Source: Bacteroidales bacterium
GTDB lineage: Bacteria > Bacteroidota > Bacteroidia > Bacteroidales > UBA932
Direction: 5' to 3'
Assembly: GCA_017458145.1 (NCBI GenBank)
Contig: JAFTGA010000033.1
Location: 1-47,907 of the forward strand
DNA length: 47,907 nucleotides
Below the pieces are notes generated by a model. That model did no database searches and was not told where the DNA came from. It saw only the letters and a list, made by a program, of their open reading frames with translations. The position numbers and the translations under genes were made by a program. Position 1 is the stretch's first letter, and each line of letters begins with the position of its first letter. Positions 15,220 through 23,813 of the stretch are shown piece by piece.

Positions 15220-16401
15220 TCAAATCAGGTCGGCGATGATGTCGTCGCTGACGAACCAGTGGTCTTCCGGGATCCTCACGCGGCCGTCCGGAATGCGCAC
15301 CAGCCGGCCGTCGGAGAGCAACGGCGCCGTCCGGGCGGGGACCAGCCAGGCTTCCGGGATGCCGCGTGCCGTCCGCAGGCCCAGCAGAATGTCCTCTTCC
15401 CGCGCCTCGGCCGCGGAGAGGGTTTCGGATTCGCGGGTCCAGCCGGCGAGCGTCCGGGAATTCCACGACCGGGTCCTGCCGTCGAACGAATGGGCTCCGG
15501 GCCCCAGGCCCACATAGGGATGCCGGGTCCAGTAGGCACTGTTGTGGACGGCCTCGCGCCCGGGAAGGGCCCAGTTGGAGATCTCGTAGTGGACATAGCC
15601 GGCTTCGTGCAGCCGGGCGCAGAGCCGGGCGTATTGCGCTGCGCATTGCTCCTGCGGCGCTTCGGCATAGCGTCCCTCACGCACGAGGCGCCCCAGGGTG
15701 CTGCCTTCCTCGATGCTGAGCTGGTAGGCGCTGATGTGCTCCGCCCGCCATTGCAGCACCTCGTCAATCGTCTTGTCCAGAAGGGCCTCAGACAGTTGCG
15801 GGAGGCCGAAAATGAGATCCACGCTGAGGTTGTCCATGCCCGCTTCCCGCAGGAGCCGGAAGGCTTCCCGCGCGTGCGCCGCATCGTGGCGCCGGTTCAT
15901 CCAGCGCAGGATTCCGTCGTCGAGCGACTGCACCCCCATGCTGATGCGGTTCACGCCGATTTCTCGCAGCCCCTGCACATACGCCGGCCCCTTTTCTACG
16001 ATGTCTTCGGGGTTCACCTCGACCGTAAACTCTGTAAACGCCGAATATTGCCCAGCGGGCGGCTCCGCCCTCCACGACGCTCCCGCGCGTTCGGCTTGTT
16101 GCATTGTGCTGTCGGAGCAAGGCGACGCAGGGGGTTCGGGGGGTACGCCCCCCGATAATAGTTGTGCTGCCACCTTTCGCAACAGCGAAAGAGGCAGCAC
16201 CGATGGGGTGCCGCCTCCGATGTAGAAGGTATCCAGATCGCGGGTGCCCTCGATCTCATCCCGTCTGCGGGAGATCTCGGCGCAGAGCGCATCTGCGTAG
16301 GATTCAAGAGTTTGCGCGTCCCGTCCCCGGCAGGCGATTTCCGAATAGAAGTCGCAGTAGGTGCAGAAACTCCTGCAGAAGGGGACGTGCAGATAGACCA
16401 T
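15220..16401 (-). CDS. hemW: HemW-like radical SAM protein with a 42-residue in-frame insertion
   Basis: 393 residues. The radical SAM cluster is CRSFCTYC (Cys9, Cys13, Cys16), followed by YIGGGTPS at 60-67, VEVNPED at 127-133, GVNRISMGVQS and GLPQ. The C-terminal HemN-like domain includes HYEISNWALPG and YVGLGPGAHSFDG. HemW is a heme chaperone-like relative of oxygen-independent coproporphyrinogen oxidase. Between GGGTPS and the conserved strand of VEVNPED there are about 60 residues, where the family usually has about 25. Residues 81-122 are rich in Pro, Ser and Ala, and are encoded by a palindrome-rich DNA segment (16036-16161). The upstream coiled-coil gene ends immediately before the ATG, so the two are cotranscribed. 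Confidence 0.9.
   Translation of the reverse strand: MVYLHVPFCRSFCTYCDFYSEIACRGRDAQTLESYADALCAEISRRRDEIEGTRDLDTFYIGGGTPSVLPLSLLRKVAAQLLSGGVPPEPPASPCSDSTMQQAERAGASWRAEPPAGQYSAFTEFTVEVNPEDIVEKGPAYVQGLREIGVNRISMGVQSLDDGILRWMNRRHDAAHAREAFRLLREAGMDNLSVDLIFGLPQLSEALLDKTIDEVLQWRAEHISAYQLSIEEGSTLGRLVREGRYAEAPQEQCAAQYARLCARLHEAGYVHYEISNWALPGREAVHNSAYWTRHPYVGLGPGAHSFDGRTRSWNSRTLAGWTRESETLSAAEAREEDILLGLRTARGIPEAWLVPARTAPLLSDGRLVRIPDGRVRIPEDHWFVSDDIIADLI
16036..16161 (-). repeat. Palindromic element inserted in frame within hemW
   Basis: 126 bp (42 codons) that interrupt the HemW homology without breaking the frame. It contains two perfect hairpins: GGGCGG/CCGCCC at 16057-16070 with a 2-nt loop, and CGGGGGG/CCCCCCG at 16137-16154 with a 4-nt loop. 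A third palindrome, TTTCGC/GCGAAA, lies just outside at about 16175-16190. Composition and structure are those of a dispersed palindromic repeat rather than of coding DNA. Exact borders are estimated from protein homology. Confidence 0.6.
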
Positions 16402-17316
16402 CTAGCGGAGCAGGAGCTCGCCGTGGCCGAGCACCGCCTGGCTCGTGTAGGCGTCGACGGTGTAGATGCCTTTCTGGAAGGCGCCCACGTTGTTGATGTA
16501 GATGCCCAGGTCCACTTCCTGTCCCTGATAATCGACCTCGCGGGAAGCCGTGGCCTCCAGCGTCTCGCCGTTGAAGGTGAAAGTGGTGCCGCGTCCGTCG
16601 GAGAGCAGATTGCCCTCCGGATCGGTCACGCGCACATAGACGCGCACCGGACCGCGCTCTGCCAGTTCGTTCTCCACGAGGGTGAGGTTCACCAGGAAAC
16701 GTGCGACACGGTTGGCCTTGTCGGTGATCTTGTCGTTGTTGTTGTAGGCGTACATCACGAAGTTGTGGGCCTTGAGGATGGAGCCTGCGGCCACGCGGTT
16801 GGTCAGCGCCTCGACTTTCTGGGTCAGCTGGGTGTTGACCTGCTTGGTCTCCTCCGCCTCCCGGCGGGCCGTGGCGGCCTCTTCGGTCAGGCGGTGGTTG
16901 AGGGTGTTGAGCGAGTCGATCTGGGCGATGTAGCCGCGCATGATGGAACGCAGGGTGCCGAGTTCCTTCTCATACTGGCGGATCTTGGAGCGGTCCGTAG
17001 CCTCTGTCTTCTTGACGCGGTCCACCAACTGGGCGATCTCTTCGCGGGAAGAGTCGAGCTGGGCGTTGATGTAGTCGTATTCGGACGAGAGGTTCTCATA
17101 GTCACTCTGCAGGGCGATGATCTGCTCGGTGAGGTCGGTCTTCTCCTGGTTCAGCTGGTCGACCAGCTTGTTCTTCGAATTCAGCACATAATACAGGGCG
17201 GCTGCCAGGGCGAGGGCGACCACGATCATGGCGATCATGAGGGCCTTCAGGCCTCCGTTGTTTTTCTTTTCGGCTTCCTGCCGTTCGATTTTCTCGATAG
17301 GATCTTCTTTTTCCAT
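16402..17316 (-). CDS. Inner-membrane coiled-coil protein of unknown function
   Basis: 304 residues. A charged cytoplasmic N-terminus (MEKEDPIEKIERQEAEKK) is followed by one transmembrane helix at about 23-45. A long coiled coil at about 50-180 comes next (KNKLVDQLNQEKTDL, EEIAQLVDRVKKTEA). The C-terminal 120 residues form a beta-rich domain (GPVRVYVRVTDPEGNLL, GIYTVDAYTSQAVLGHGE). The family is common in Bacteroidales and has no established function. The layout suggests a periplasm-facing spacer or scaffold. The ATG at 17316 is supported by the promoter box at 17343-17350 and by the start of the charged tail. The stop abuts the hemW start. Confidence 0.75.
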   Translation of the reverse strand: MEKEDPIEKIERQEAEKKNNGGLKALMIAMIVVALALAAALYYVLNSKNKLVDQLNQEKTDLTEQIIALQSDYENLSSEYDYINAQLDSSREEIAQLVDRVKKTEATDRSKIRQYEKELGTLRSIMRGYIAQIDSLNTLNHRLTEEAATARREAEETKQVNTQLTQKVEALTNRVAAGSILKAHNFVMYAYNNNDKITDKANRVARFLVNLTLVENELAERGPVRVYVRVTDPEGNLLSDGRGTTFTFNGETLEATASREVDYQGQEVDLGIYINNVGAFQKGIYTVDAYTSQAVLGHGELLLR

Positions 17317-17342
17317 AATCCGTTGAATTTTATAATCGCGTG

Positions 17343-17350
17343 CAAAAATA
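17343..17350 (-). promoter_or_regulatory. Promoter -7 box for the coiled-coil protein and hemW
   Basis: TATTTTTG on the minus strand, 27 bp before the ATG at 17316, an exact TAnnTTTG match. Confidence 0.55.
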
Positions 17351-17363
17351 GCAAATTTTATGC

Positions 17364-17371
17364 TAATTTTG
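17364..17371 (+). promoter_or_regulatory. Promoter -7 box for the two-TM membrane protein
   Basis: TAATTTTG, 9 bp before the ATG at 17380. It is divergent from the box at 17343-17350 inside a 63-bp gap. Confidence 0.5.
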
Positions 17372-17379
17372 CAGGTATT

Positions 17380-17844
17380 ATGAAGTATATCGTCCGCTCG
17401 CTCAAGTATTTTTGTTATCTGATGGTCCTGCTGGCGCTGATTATCGGCATTCTGGTCGGGACGGGATTCGTGGAGGCCGACCTCTCCAAGATGTTCATCA
17501 ACGGATACGATTCCCTCTGGCAGATCGCCCTGATCATGCTGTTCTTCGCGCTGATCTATCCCCGTTTCGGCTTCTCCCGGCGGAAAGTCCGCTTGTACGG
17601 CTCCCCGGAAGAGCTGCGTCCGGATATCATGCGGGTGATGGAAAATCTGGGGTACCGCCTGGAGGGCGGGCAGGACGGCAGTTACACGTTCCTGCGCCGG
17701 TCCGGCCTGTCCCGGGCGCTGAAGATGTGGGAAGACCGCATCAGCATCTCGCCTTCGGCTGGCGGTCTGGAGATCGAGGGCCTGACCCGCGATCTGCCGC
17801 GGATTGTCTCCGCGCTGGAGGCTACCCGCGCAGAAGATGCGTAG
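17380..17844 (+). CDS. Small membrane protein with a cytoplasmic domain
   Basis: 154 residues with two transmembrane helices (about 10-28, YLMVLLALIIGILVG; and about 44-62, SLWQIALIMLFFALIY). A positively charged turn (RFGFSRRKVRLYG) and a soluble alpha/beta tail of about 85 residues follow, with LRRSGLSRALKMWEDR in the middle. I recognise the type from Bacteroidales genomes but no function is known. The start agrees with the promoter box at 17364-17371. Its 3' end overlaps that of the convergent DUF3109 gene by 23 bp. Confidence 0.75.
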   Translation: MKYIVRSLKYFCYLMVLLALIIGILVGTGFVEADLSKMFINGYDSLWQIALIMLFFALIYPRFGFSRRKVRLYGSPEELRPDIMRVMENLGYRLEGGQDGSYTFLRRSGLSRALKMWEDRISISPSAGGLEIEGLTRDLPRIVSALEATRAEDA

Positions 17845-18427
17845 CCGCCGCGTCAAGCGCCTGGTAGAAGTCCTCTCCGAACGCGTTCGTGAGGGGATTT
17901 TTCAGAAATTGCCAGACGTGGACGCCTTCGCGGGCGCCTTTTTCGAAAGCCGGTTTGCAGATGTCCCAGTGATGGACGTTCAAGGCCAGGCCGCCGCCCG
18001 TGAGTTTCGTCACGCGGATGGGGTAGAGTGAGCAGGAGACGGGCTTGGTCCGCCCGGCTTTTTCAATGGCGCACAGGCATTCTCCCGCAGGCCCGAAATG
18101 GCAGAAGGCGCAGGCTTCGGCCGGGACGGAACTGCCCTCCTGCGGGGAGACGAGCGGCGTGACGATGTCATCGTCCCGGTCCACTTCGAAGAATCCCTTG
18201 GCGTCCACGGCGGCCCGCCCTTCCGGCGTCATCAGGCCGCTGTAGGCTGGATAATCGCGCTCCAGCCTCTCCAGTTCGCACTCGTCCAGCGGCGCGCCGC
18301 TGTCGCCCTCGATGCAGCAGGCGCCGCGGCACACGGTGTAGTCGCAGGCGAAAAACTCCGTCACGACATCTTCCGAGACGAGGATGTCGCCGATCTGGAT
18401 GATTGTCCCGAATTTTCCCTTTCCCAT
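17822..18427 (-). CDS. DUF3109 family cysteine-rich protein
   Basis: 201 residues with a conserved cysteine pattern: FFACDYTVCRGACCIEGD (Cys28, Cys33, Cys37, Cys38), ACAFCHFG (Cys106, Cys109), ECLCAIE (Cys117, Cys119) and PVSCSLYPIRV (Cys132). This matches the DUF3109 family, which is related in pattern to the YkgJ-type zinc or iron cluster proteins. A metal site is likely, but no activity is known. Its ATG shares one base with the TGA of the upstream M16-like gene (TGATG), so translation is coupled. Confidence 0.85.
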   Translation of the reverse strand: MGKGKFGTIIQIGDILVSEDVVTEFFACDYTVCRGACCIEGDSGAPLDECELERLERDYPAYSGLMTPEGRAAVDAKGFFEVDRDDDIVTPLVSPQEGSSVPAEACAFCHFGPAGECLCAIEKAGRTKPVSCSLYPIRVTKLTGGGLALNVHHWDICKPAFEKGAREGVHVWQFLKNPLTNAFGEDFYQALDAAATHLLRG

Positions 18428-21006
18428 CAGATAATCAGATATTCCACTTCCGCTCCGTCGCGCAGCAGGCTGATGATATGGGCTACGCTGGCCGTAGAGA
18501 CCTTTCCGACAGCGGTTTTGTAGTCAGTAACCAGGTCCTTCCCCTCGCTGTAGCGGGTCAGGACGTCATCTATCAGGGCCTGTGCATCGTTCATCCGGCT
18601 GTCCATCAGCTTGAGCAGTTCGTCTTTGTATGCGCGCAGGTCGGCTTCCGGAAGCGGGAGTTCCGTGAGCCGGTGTGTCACCTGTCGGATGGCGTCCAGC
18701 AGGTCCGGAGGAGCGGCCGGGACCACCCCGGCAGGAAGTCCGCTCTCCCGGCAGGGACGGCAGTTGATGAAAAGCGAAAGCTGCTCGGCGGGGAAAAGTT
18801 CCAGCCGGTCGGAGAGTTCGACATACGCACCCTGGTCGGCCAGGACGGCTGTCAGATGCTTGCGGATGATGGCGCAGGCCACCTTGAAAGACATATAGTT
18901 CTCCAGGGAGAACGGCACGGCGGCCGACATGGCCACGTTGACCCCGATCTCGCCGCCGCCGACCACCCCCGGGGCGGACTCCGCCGTGCGGGTGACGGAG
19001 CCGGTGGCAAAGCGGTTCTCCACCCGGGGCCGCAGGGCATACCCCTTCTGTGTGCGGAAATCGCCGAGCGTCCGGCAGAGTTCCTTCTTCAGGAGATCTT
19101 CGTTCAAGTCGCCCATCAGCACGAAGATTCCGTCGGCGGTCTTGTCGAACAGCGTGGCGAAATACTGTTCTGCGCGCCGGGGCAGGTCATCGCCCAGACA
19201 GTCTGTCCGTTTGCGTTCGGTGTATTGATAGGAGGGGCGCATGATGCTGTCCATCTGCGAATTGACATCGCGTGGCGAGAGGGCTTCCATATCAATGCGA
19301 AGGGCCTCGGCCGCCTTGTAGTAGGAGAATGCTTCCGGATTGGGCAGACGCCGGTCGGAGACGGACAGCAGGGCGCGAAGCAGCAGCGGGAGCTTGGCCT
19401 TGGGGGCGATCCCCGTCAGGCGCAGGTCCGAGAGCGTGGCCGCCGTCTGCATCGTAATGCCGTTGGCCCCGAGCATCTCGCGGAAGTCATTCCCGTTCAG
19501 TCCGGCCACGTCGCTCAGGGCGAGCATGTCGCCGACGAAGGCGCTCTCTCCGGGCTGCAGGCCCGGGACATCGGCGATGCTGCCGCGCAGCATCAGGGCG
19601 TAGCGAAACTCGCCGGGCGTGTTCATTTTCTTGAAAATGACCTTGATCCCGTTAGAAAAGGTCCACAGCCGGCCGCCGGAGATCGGCTCAGCAGCGTCGG
19701 CCTTCAGCTTGACTTTGTTCCTGGGTTGGTACAGGCTGAGCGTATCGCTGAAATCCGCCTTGTAATCCCGTGCGCTGTCCGGTGCGGCCCAGCCGTCTTG
19801 GAACGAACGGAGGAGGGCCTGCCGGCTGATGCCGCGCTCCGGAATGTCGAAACGGAGCGTGAGGTTGCGGGTGGAATCCAGCAGGGCCCGGGTGAAGCCG
19901 TTGAACAATTCGAGTTCCCGTTCGTCATCCAGGCGGCGCGTCACGATGAACCGGTTCAGGGATGCCTCGGAAGCCAGGTTGGCGCCATAGAGGTAAGAAG
20001 CCACGCATTTGTCCAGGTAACCGGCGTTGGAGAGGCGTCTGCCTCCCTCCGCGCGTTTCGCCGCCGATACGATGCGCTCCTTGGTGTCCCGGAACTCTTC
20101 GAGCCCGGCGCCCTGGCCGTCCAGGGAAGAGAGCACGGACGCCAGCAGGCGCGTGGCGGAGCCCAGGCTGTCGGCGGAGGTATAAATGGAGATGGAGTGC
20201 CGCTCGTCGTCAGGCCCCTTCGCGCTGTTGTCATAGCGGTAGCGGAAGGCGGCAAGCGGGATGTTTGCCTGACGGAACCGCCGCGCCACGCGCTTGCGGA
20301 GGATCTGGTCGAGCTGGTCGGAAAAAACCTGGGTCACCAGGGGCTGCGGGGTGTTCATCACCTCCTTGGGGAGGCGCTGCGTCCGGAAGATGGCATGAAC
20401 GGCCGCCACGTCCCGGGTCGTGTTCCGGGACACCAGCAGGGCAAGCGAGTCCTGGGGCTGCCAGGTATAATTGAACCCCCGGAAATTGTATTCCAGGGAG
20501 GGGACCATCATCGACAGGAGGCCCATCCGCTCCTGGATCCGGGCGGCATCGATGTCGCCGCAGACGATGACGGCCTGCGGTTTGCGGTATTCGGCGGCGA
20601 TGTCGAAGAGCATCAGCAGGGTGGAGTCGGCGACGCTCCCGTCGTAGGTGGGCACATCGTGGAAGGTATAGAGGGCGGCGTCCGCAGGCAGGGAGATGAA
20701 CCCCTCCGCGGAGTAGCCGATGCCGTGGTCCGCCAGGAACTGATACGGTTTGCGCGTGCCGAAATGCGGCAGTTCACGCAGCACGCTCCGCGCCTGTTCG
20801 GCGTCCCTGCGTCCGCGCTGGACCAGCGCGAAATCGGCAAATCCCTTCTGGTCGGGGTTCGTGACCAGGTAGAACTGGATCCCGTCCGGCAGGTTGCCGC
20901 GCTTGATTTCCGGCGCTACGCCAAGGGACGGAAGTTCCTGCCCCTGCATCATAATAAAGCAGAACAGCAAAATCAGGCACGAAATGTGTTTATGGAACTT
21001 GCGCAT
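18427..21006 (-). CDS. Exported M16-family protein lacking the zinc-binding motif
   Basis: 859 residues with a signal peptide (KHISCLILLFCFIMMQGQ). The ATG at 21006 is chosen; a TTG at 21018 overlaps the promoter box. The protein has the repeated M16 (insulinase/mitochondrial processing peptidase) halves. The first begins RGNLPDGIQFYLVTNPD; the second begins RLWTFSNGIKVIFKKMNTPGEFRYALMLRGS. Catalytic M16 proteins carry HxxEH at the end of the first strand-helix unit. The equivalent stretch here is QRGRRDAEQARSVLRELPHF, without the His-Glu pair, and no other HxxEH is visible. It is therefore probably a non-catalytic partner or binding protein, as in M16 heterodimers. No active M16 partner is seen nearby. 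It is translationally coupled to the DUF3109 gene. Confidence 0.82.
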   Translation of the reverse strand: MRKFHKHISCLILLFCFIMMQGQELPSLGVAPEIKRGNLPDGIQFYLVTNPDQKGFADFALVQRGRRDAEQARSVLRELPHFGTRKPYQFLADHGIGYSAEGFISLPADAALYTFHDVPTYDGSVADSTLLMLFDIAAEYRKPQAVIVCGDIDAARIQERMGLLSMMVPSLEYNFRGFNYTWQPQDSLALLVSRNTTRDVAAVHAIFRTQRLPKEVMNTPQPLVTQVFSDQLDQILRKRVARRFRQANIPLAAFRYRYDNSAKGPDDERHSISIYTSADSLGSATRLLASVLSSLDGQGAGLEEFRDTKERIVSAAKRAEGGRRLSNAGYLDKCVASYLYGANLASEASLNRFIVTRRLDDERELELFNGFTRALLDSTRNLTLRFDIPERGISRQALLRSFQDGWAAPDSARDYKADFSDTLSLYQPRNKVKLKADAAEPISGGRLWTFSNGIKVIFKKMNTPGEFRYALMLRGSIADVPGLQPGESAFVGDMLALSDVAGLNGNDFREMLGANGITMQTAATLSDLRLTGIAPKAKLPLLLRALLSVSDRRLPNPEAFSYYKAAEALRIDMEALSPRDVNSQMDSIMRPSYQYTERKRTDCLGDDLPRRAEQYFATLFDKTADGIFVLMGDLNEDLLKKELCRTLGDFRTQKGYALRPRVENRFATGSVTRTAESAPGVVGGGEIGVNVAMSAAVPFSLENYMSFKVACAIIRKHLTAVLADQGAYVELSDRLELFPAEQLSLFINCRPCRESGLPAGVVPAAPPDLLDAIRQVTHRLTELPLPEADLRAYKDELLKLMDSRMNDAQALIDDVLTRYSEGKDLVTDYKTAVGKVSTASVAHIISLLRDGAEVEYLII

Positions 21007-21012
21007 ATCTTT

Positions 21013-21045
21013 TTGCAAAAGTAAAAAAGAAAATGATTACATTTG
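21013..21045 (+). promoter_or_regulatory. Promoter for the TPR-U32 pair
   Basis: TTG at 21013-21015 and TACATTTG at 21038-21045, 22 bp apart, fit the -33/-7 pattern slightly stretched. The ATG follows at 21088. It overlaps the divergent promoter of the M16-like gene. Confidence 0.45.
21016..21023 (-). promoter_or_regulatory. Promoter -7 box for the M16-like gene
   Basis: TACTTTTG on the minus strand, 9 bp before the ATG at 21006. It excludes the TTG at 21018 as a start. Confidence 0.5.
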
Positions 21046-21087
21046 CGGTTACGCCGATTAAAACAACAAATAAAGTTATAGTGTAGT

Positions 21088-22020
21088 ATGAAAAAATTAA
21101 TCGCAACCCTCGCAGCTCTCGCAGTTGCTGCCGGTGCCGCCTTCGCCCAGGATCTGGCCGCGGTGACCGAACTCTTCAATGCTGGTGCTGAAGCCGTCTC
21201 CTCCGGAGACAAGGCCGGCGCGCTCAAGTCTTTCGAACAGGCAATCACCCAGGCCGCGGCCCTCGGCGAAGAAGGCGAGGAAATCGTGGCGAACTGCAAG
21301 AATATCATTCCGAACCTCACGCTGTCCATCGCCAAGGACCTCGTGAAGGAGTCCAAGTTCGACGAGGCGGTCGTCCAGCTTGGCGTCGCTGCAGACGTGG
21401 CGGAGAAATATGAGGCGGCCGAGGTTGCCGCCGAAGCGAAAGGCCTGATTCCGCAGGTCAAGATGTCCAAGGCCGGCAGCCTGCTGAATGCCAAGGATTA
21501 TGAAGGCGCCGCCGCCGCTTACAGGGAGGTTCTGGAGGCGGATCCCTCCAACGGCAATGCTGCCCTGCGTCTCGGCGCCGCCCTGAACGGGGCCGGCAAG
21601 CTCGACGAGGCCAAGGCTGCGTTCGAGCAGGCCGCCGCCAACGGCCAGGAAGCTACCGCCAACAAGCAGCTCGGCAACATCTACCTCAAGGAAGCCGCAG
21701 CTGCCCTGAAGGCCAAGAAGTACAATGACGCCGTGGCCGCCGCCGTCAAGGTGAACGACTACACCGAGGATGCCAAGGCCTGGCAGATCGCCGGACAGGC
21801 ATCTCAGGTGGCCGGCAAGAACAACGACGCCATCAAGTACTTCGAGAAGTATCTCGCCGCTGCTCCGACTGCCAGCAATGCCGGAGCCATTGCTTTTACG
21901 GTCGGCGCCCTCTATCAGGGAGCGAAGAACAACGCCAAGGCCCGCGAGTACTATTCCAAGGCCGTGAACGATCCCAAGCTCGGCGCCGAGGCCAAGAAAT
22001 TGCTTGACGCCCTCAAGTAA
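21088..22020 (+). CDS. Exported TPR-repeat protein
   Basis: 310 residues. The signal peptide (MKKLIATLAALAVAAGAAFA) ends before QDLAAVTELF. The mature part is almost entirely helical, with tetratricopeptide units: AGALKSFEQAITQA, AKDYEGAAAAYREVLEADPSNGNAALRLG, GKLDEAKAAFEQAAANG and NNDAIKYFEKYLAAAP (the second shown as a continuous unit of helix-turn-helix). Alanine and lysine dominate. TPR proteins of this kind act as scaffolds in the periplasm or outer membrane; the partner is unknown. Its TAA shares a base with the ATG of the U32 gene, so the two are coupled. Confidence 0.8.
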   Translation: MKKLIATLAALAVAAGAAFAQDLAAVTELFNAGAEAVSSGDKAGALKSFEQAITQAAALGEEGEEIVANCKNIIPNLTLSIAKDLVKESKFDEAVVQLGVAADVAEKYEAAEVAAEAKGLIPQVKMSKAGSLLNAKDYEGAAAAYREVLEADPSNGNAALRLGAALNGAGKLDEAKAAFEQAAANGQEATANKQLGNIYLKEAAAALKAKKYNDAVAAAVKVNDYTEDAKAWQIAGQASQVAGKNNDAIKYFEKYLAAAPTASNAGAIAFTVGALYQGAKNNAKAREYYSKAVNDPKLGAEAKKLLDALK

Positions 22021-23813
22021 TGCGGCGTCTTGAACTGCTGGCTCCCGCCAGGAACAAGGATATCGGCATCGCAGCCATCGACTGCGGTGCCGATGCCGTA
22101 TATATTGCAGGCCCGGACTTCGGCGCCCGCAAGGCGGCAGGCAACAGTTTTGAGGACATTGCCGGACTCTGCGAATACGCACATCGTTATGGTGTGCGCA
22201 TTTTCGTGACATACAACACCCTGTGGCGCGAAGGCGAGGAAGAGCAGGCCCACGCCCAGATGCTCCGGGCGCAGGAGGCCGGCGCCGACGCTTTCATCAT
22301 CCGCGAGGAGCGGATCGCGGCGTGGGAGGATATCACCGTCCCCCTGCACGCTTCCACGCAATGCGCCATCCGGGACGTGGCGCGCGCCCGGCATTTCGAG
22401 GCGCTGGGCTGCGAACGCATCATCCTGGAACGCGAGTTGAGCCTGGCGCAGATCCGGCAGATCTGCGCTGCCGTGCAGTGCGAAGTCGAGTTCTTCGTCC
22501 ACGGCGCCCTGTGCGTATGCTACAGCGGCGACTGCCGCCTGTCTGAGTACATCGACGGAAGAAGCGCCGACCGGGGGGAATGCATCCAGGCCTGCCGGTC
22601 GCTGTATGACCTGCAGGACGGCGACGGGCACACGCTGGTCCGCGGCAAGGCCCTGCTGTCCCTGAAGGATTTCAACCTGAAGGCGCGGCTGGAGGAGCTG
22701 GCGGAAGCCGGGGTCGTCTCGTTCAAGATCGAGGGACGTCTCAAGAATGCTTCCTATGTCAGGAACGTGGTCCGGGATTACTCCCTGGCGCTCGATGCGC
22801 TGGTGGCGAAGTATCCGGATCGTTACTGCCGTGCGTCCTACGGCTTGGTCGAGGGCGGATTCACGCCCGATACGGCCAAGACCTTCAACCGCGGATACAC
22901 CGAACTGTTCCTGGACGGCAGACGCGGGAAATGGTCTTCGATGGACGCTCCCAAGTCGATGGGGGAGGCGATCGGGACGCTGCAGCGCATCTGGCGCACG
23001 CCCGGCAAGGCGATGCAGTTCAGCGTGCAGCCGCTGCGGCGCGGCCTGGAGTTGCATAACGGTGACGGTTTCGCCGTCACCGTCCGCGGGGGCATCGTGG
23101 GCTTCCGGGGCGATGTCTGCGACGGGCTGCAGGTGCAGTGCAAGGAGGTTCCGGAACTGCGTGAAGGGATGACGCTCTACCGCAATGTCAATGCGGCATT
23201 TGAAAAGTCGCTTGAGGCGCAGCCCTGCCGGCGGGTGATCCCGGTGCAGCTGGATGTGCGTGTCCACGGAAAATACGTGATCGAGGTGCACGCCCGCACG
23301 CAGGACGGCCGGGAAGTGCTCAGCCCTTTCCATACGGACGTAGATACGGCCGAGAACGGGGATCGTGCCGCCGCCATGCTGCGCGAACAGCTTGCCAAGC
23401 GCAGCGGGAGCTACAAATTTACGCTGGACGATCTCCGGATCGAGACGGCTGGGGGCAGACTTCCGCTGCTGTCCGCCTCCACGATCAACGGGATGCGCCG
23501 CCTGGTGGCGGAAGATCTGGATGCTTTGGCGGACAGGCCAGCCAGCGGCATGGACGGGCATTTCCGCAGCGAAGCGAGGACGATTTCCTGCCCGCCCGTG
23601 CCGCTGCAGGACCTGTCCGCCGGCGAACTGATGCGCTCCAAATACTGCGTTCGCTATGAGCTGGGGCTTTGCCCGAAATACCAGGGCGGCCGCCCGCCGC
23701 AGGAGCTCTTCCTGCTCAACAACGGCCGCCGGCTGGCTCTTCACTTCGACTGCGCTGCCTGTGAAATGACCGTCACGGCGGCGGATTCCGGCGTCATTCC
23801 AGGGCGAAGGTAA
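22020..23813 (+). CDS. Peptidase U32 family protein, RlhA-like
   Basis: 597 residues. The N-terminal TIM-barrel-like U32 domain shows LELLAPARNKDIGIAAIDCGADAVY, AGADAFIIREERIAAW, and the cysteine-rich signature FFVHGALCVCYSGDC around 162-176 with GECIQACR downstream. SFKIEGRLKNASYV marks the end of the core. The C-terminal part matches the extra domain of long U32 proteins and has another cysteine group (CVRYELGLCPKYQ, CAACEM) that could hold a metal or cluster. Despite the name, characterised members such as RlhA and TrhP hydroxylate rRNA or tRNA bases. RlhA-like 23S rRNA C2501 hydroxylation is the closest guess from length and architecture. The ATG overlaps the stop of the TPR gene. Confidence 0.85.
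   Translation: MRRLELLAPARNKDIGIAAIDCGADAVYIAGPDFGARKAAGNSFEDIAGLCEYAHRYGVRIFVTYNTLWREGEEEQAHAQMLRAQEAGADAFIIREERIAAWEDITVPLHASTQCAIRDVARARHFEALGCERIILERELSLAQIRQICAAVQCEVEFFVHGALCVCYSGDCRLSEYIDGRSADRGECIQACRSLYDLQDGDGHTLVRGKALLSLKDFNLKARLEELAEAGVVSFKIEGRLKNASYVRNVVRDYSLALDALVAKYPDRYCRASYGLVEGGFTPDTAKTFNRGYTELFLDGRRGKWSSMDAPKSMGEAIGTLQRIWRTPGKAMQFSVQPLRRGLELHNGDGFAVTVRGGIVGFRGDVCDGLQVQCKEVPELREGMTLYRNVNAAFEKSLEAQPCRRVIPVQLDVRVHGKYVIEVHARTQDGREVLSPFHTDVDTAENGDRAAAMLREQLAKRSGSYKFTLDDLRIETAGGRLPLLSASTINGMRRLVAEDLDALADRPASGMDGHFRSEARTISCPPVPLQDLSAGELMRSKYCVRYELGLCPKYQGGRPPQELFLLNNGRRLALHFDCAACEMTVTAADSGVIPGRR

Noticed and set aside
15213-15230. CCTGA/TCAGG hairpin between the phosphatase-like gene and hemW as terminator
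   Set aside because: The stem is only 5 bp and no T run follows in either direction.
16162-17379. N-terminal extension of the two-TM protein over the coiled-coil gene
   Set aside because: The extension is antisense to a supported gene, and a promoter box lies at 17364-17371 right before the ATG at 17380.
18403-21024. An 873-codon rightward frame antisense to the M16-like gene
   Set aside because: No signal, domain or promoter. The opposite strand has a signal peptide, repeated M16 halves and a promoter.
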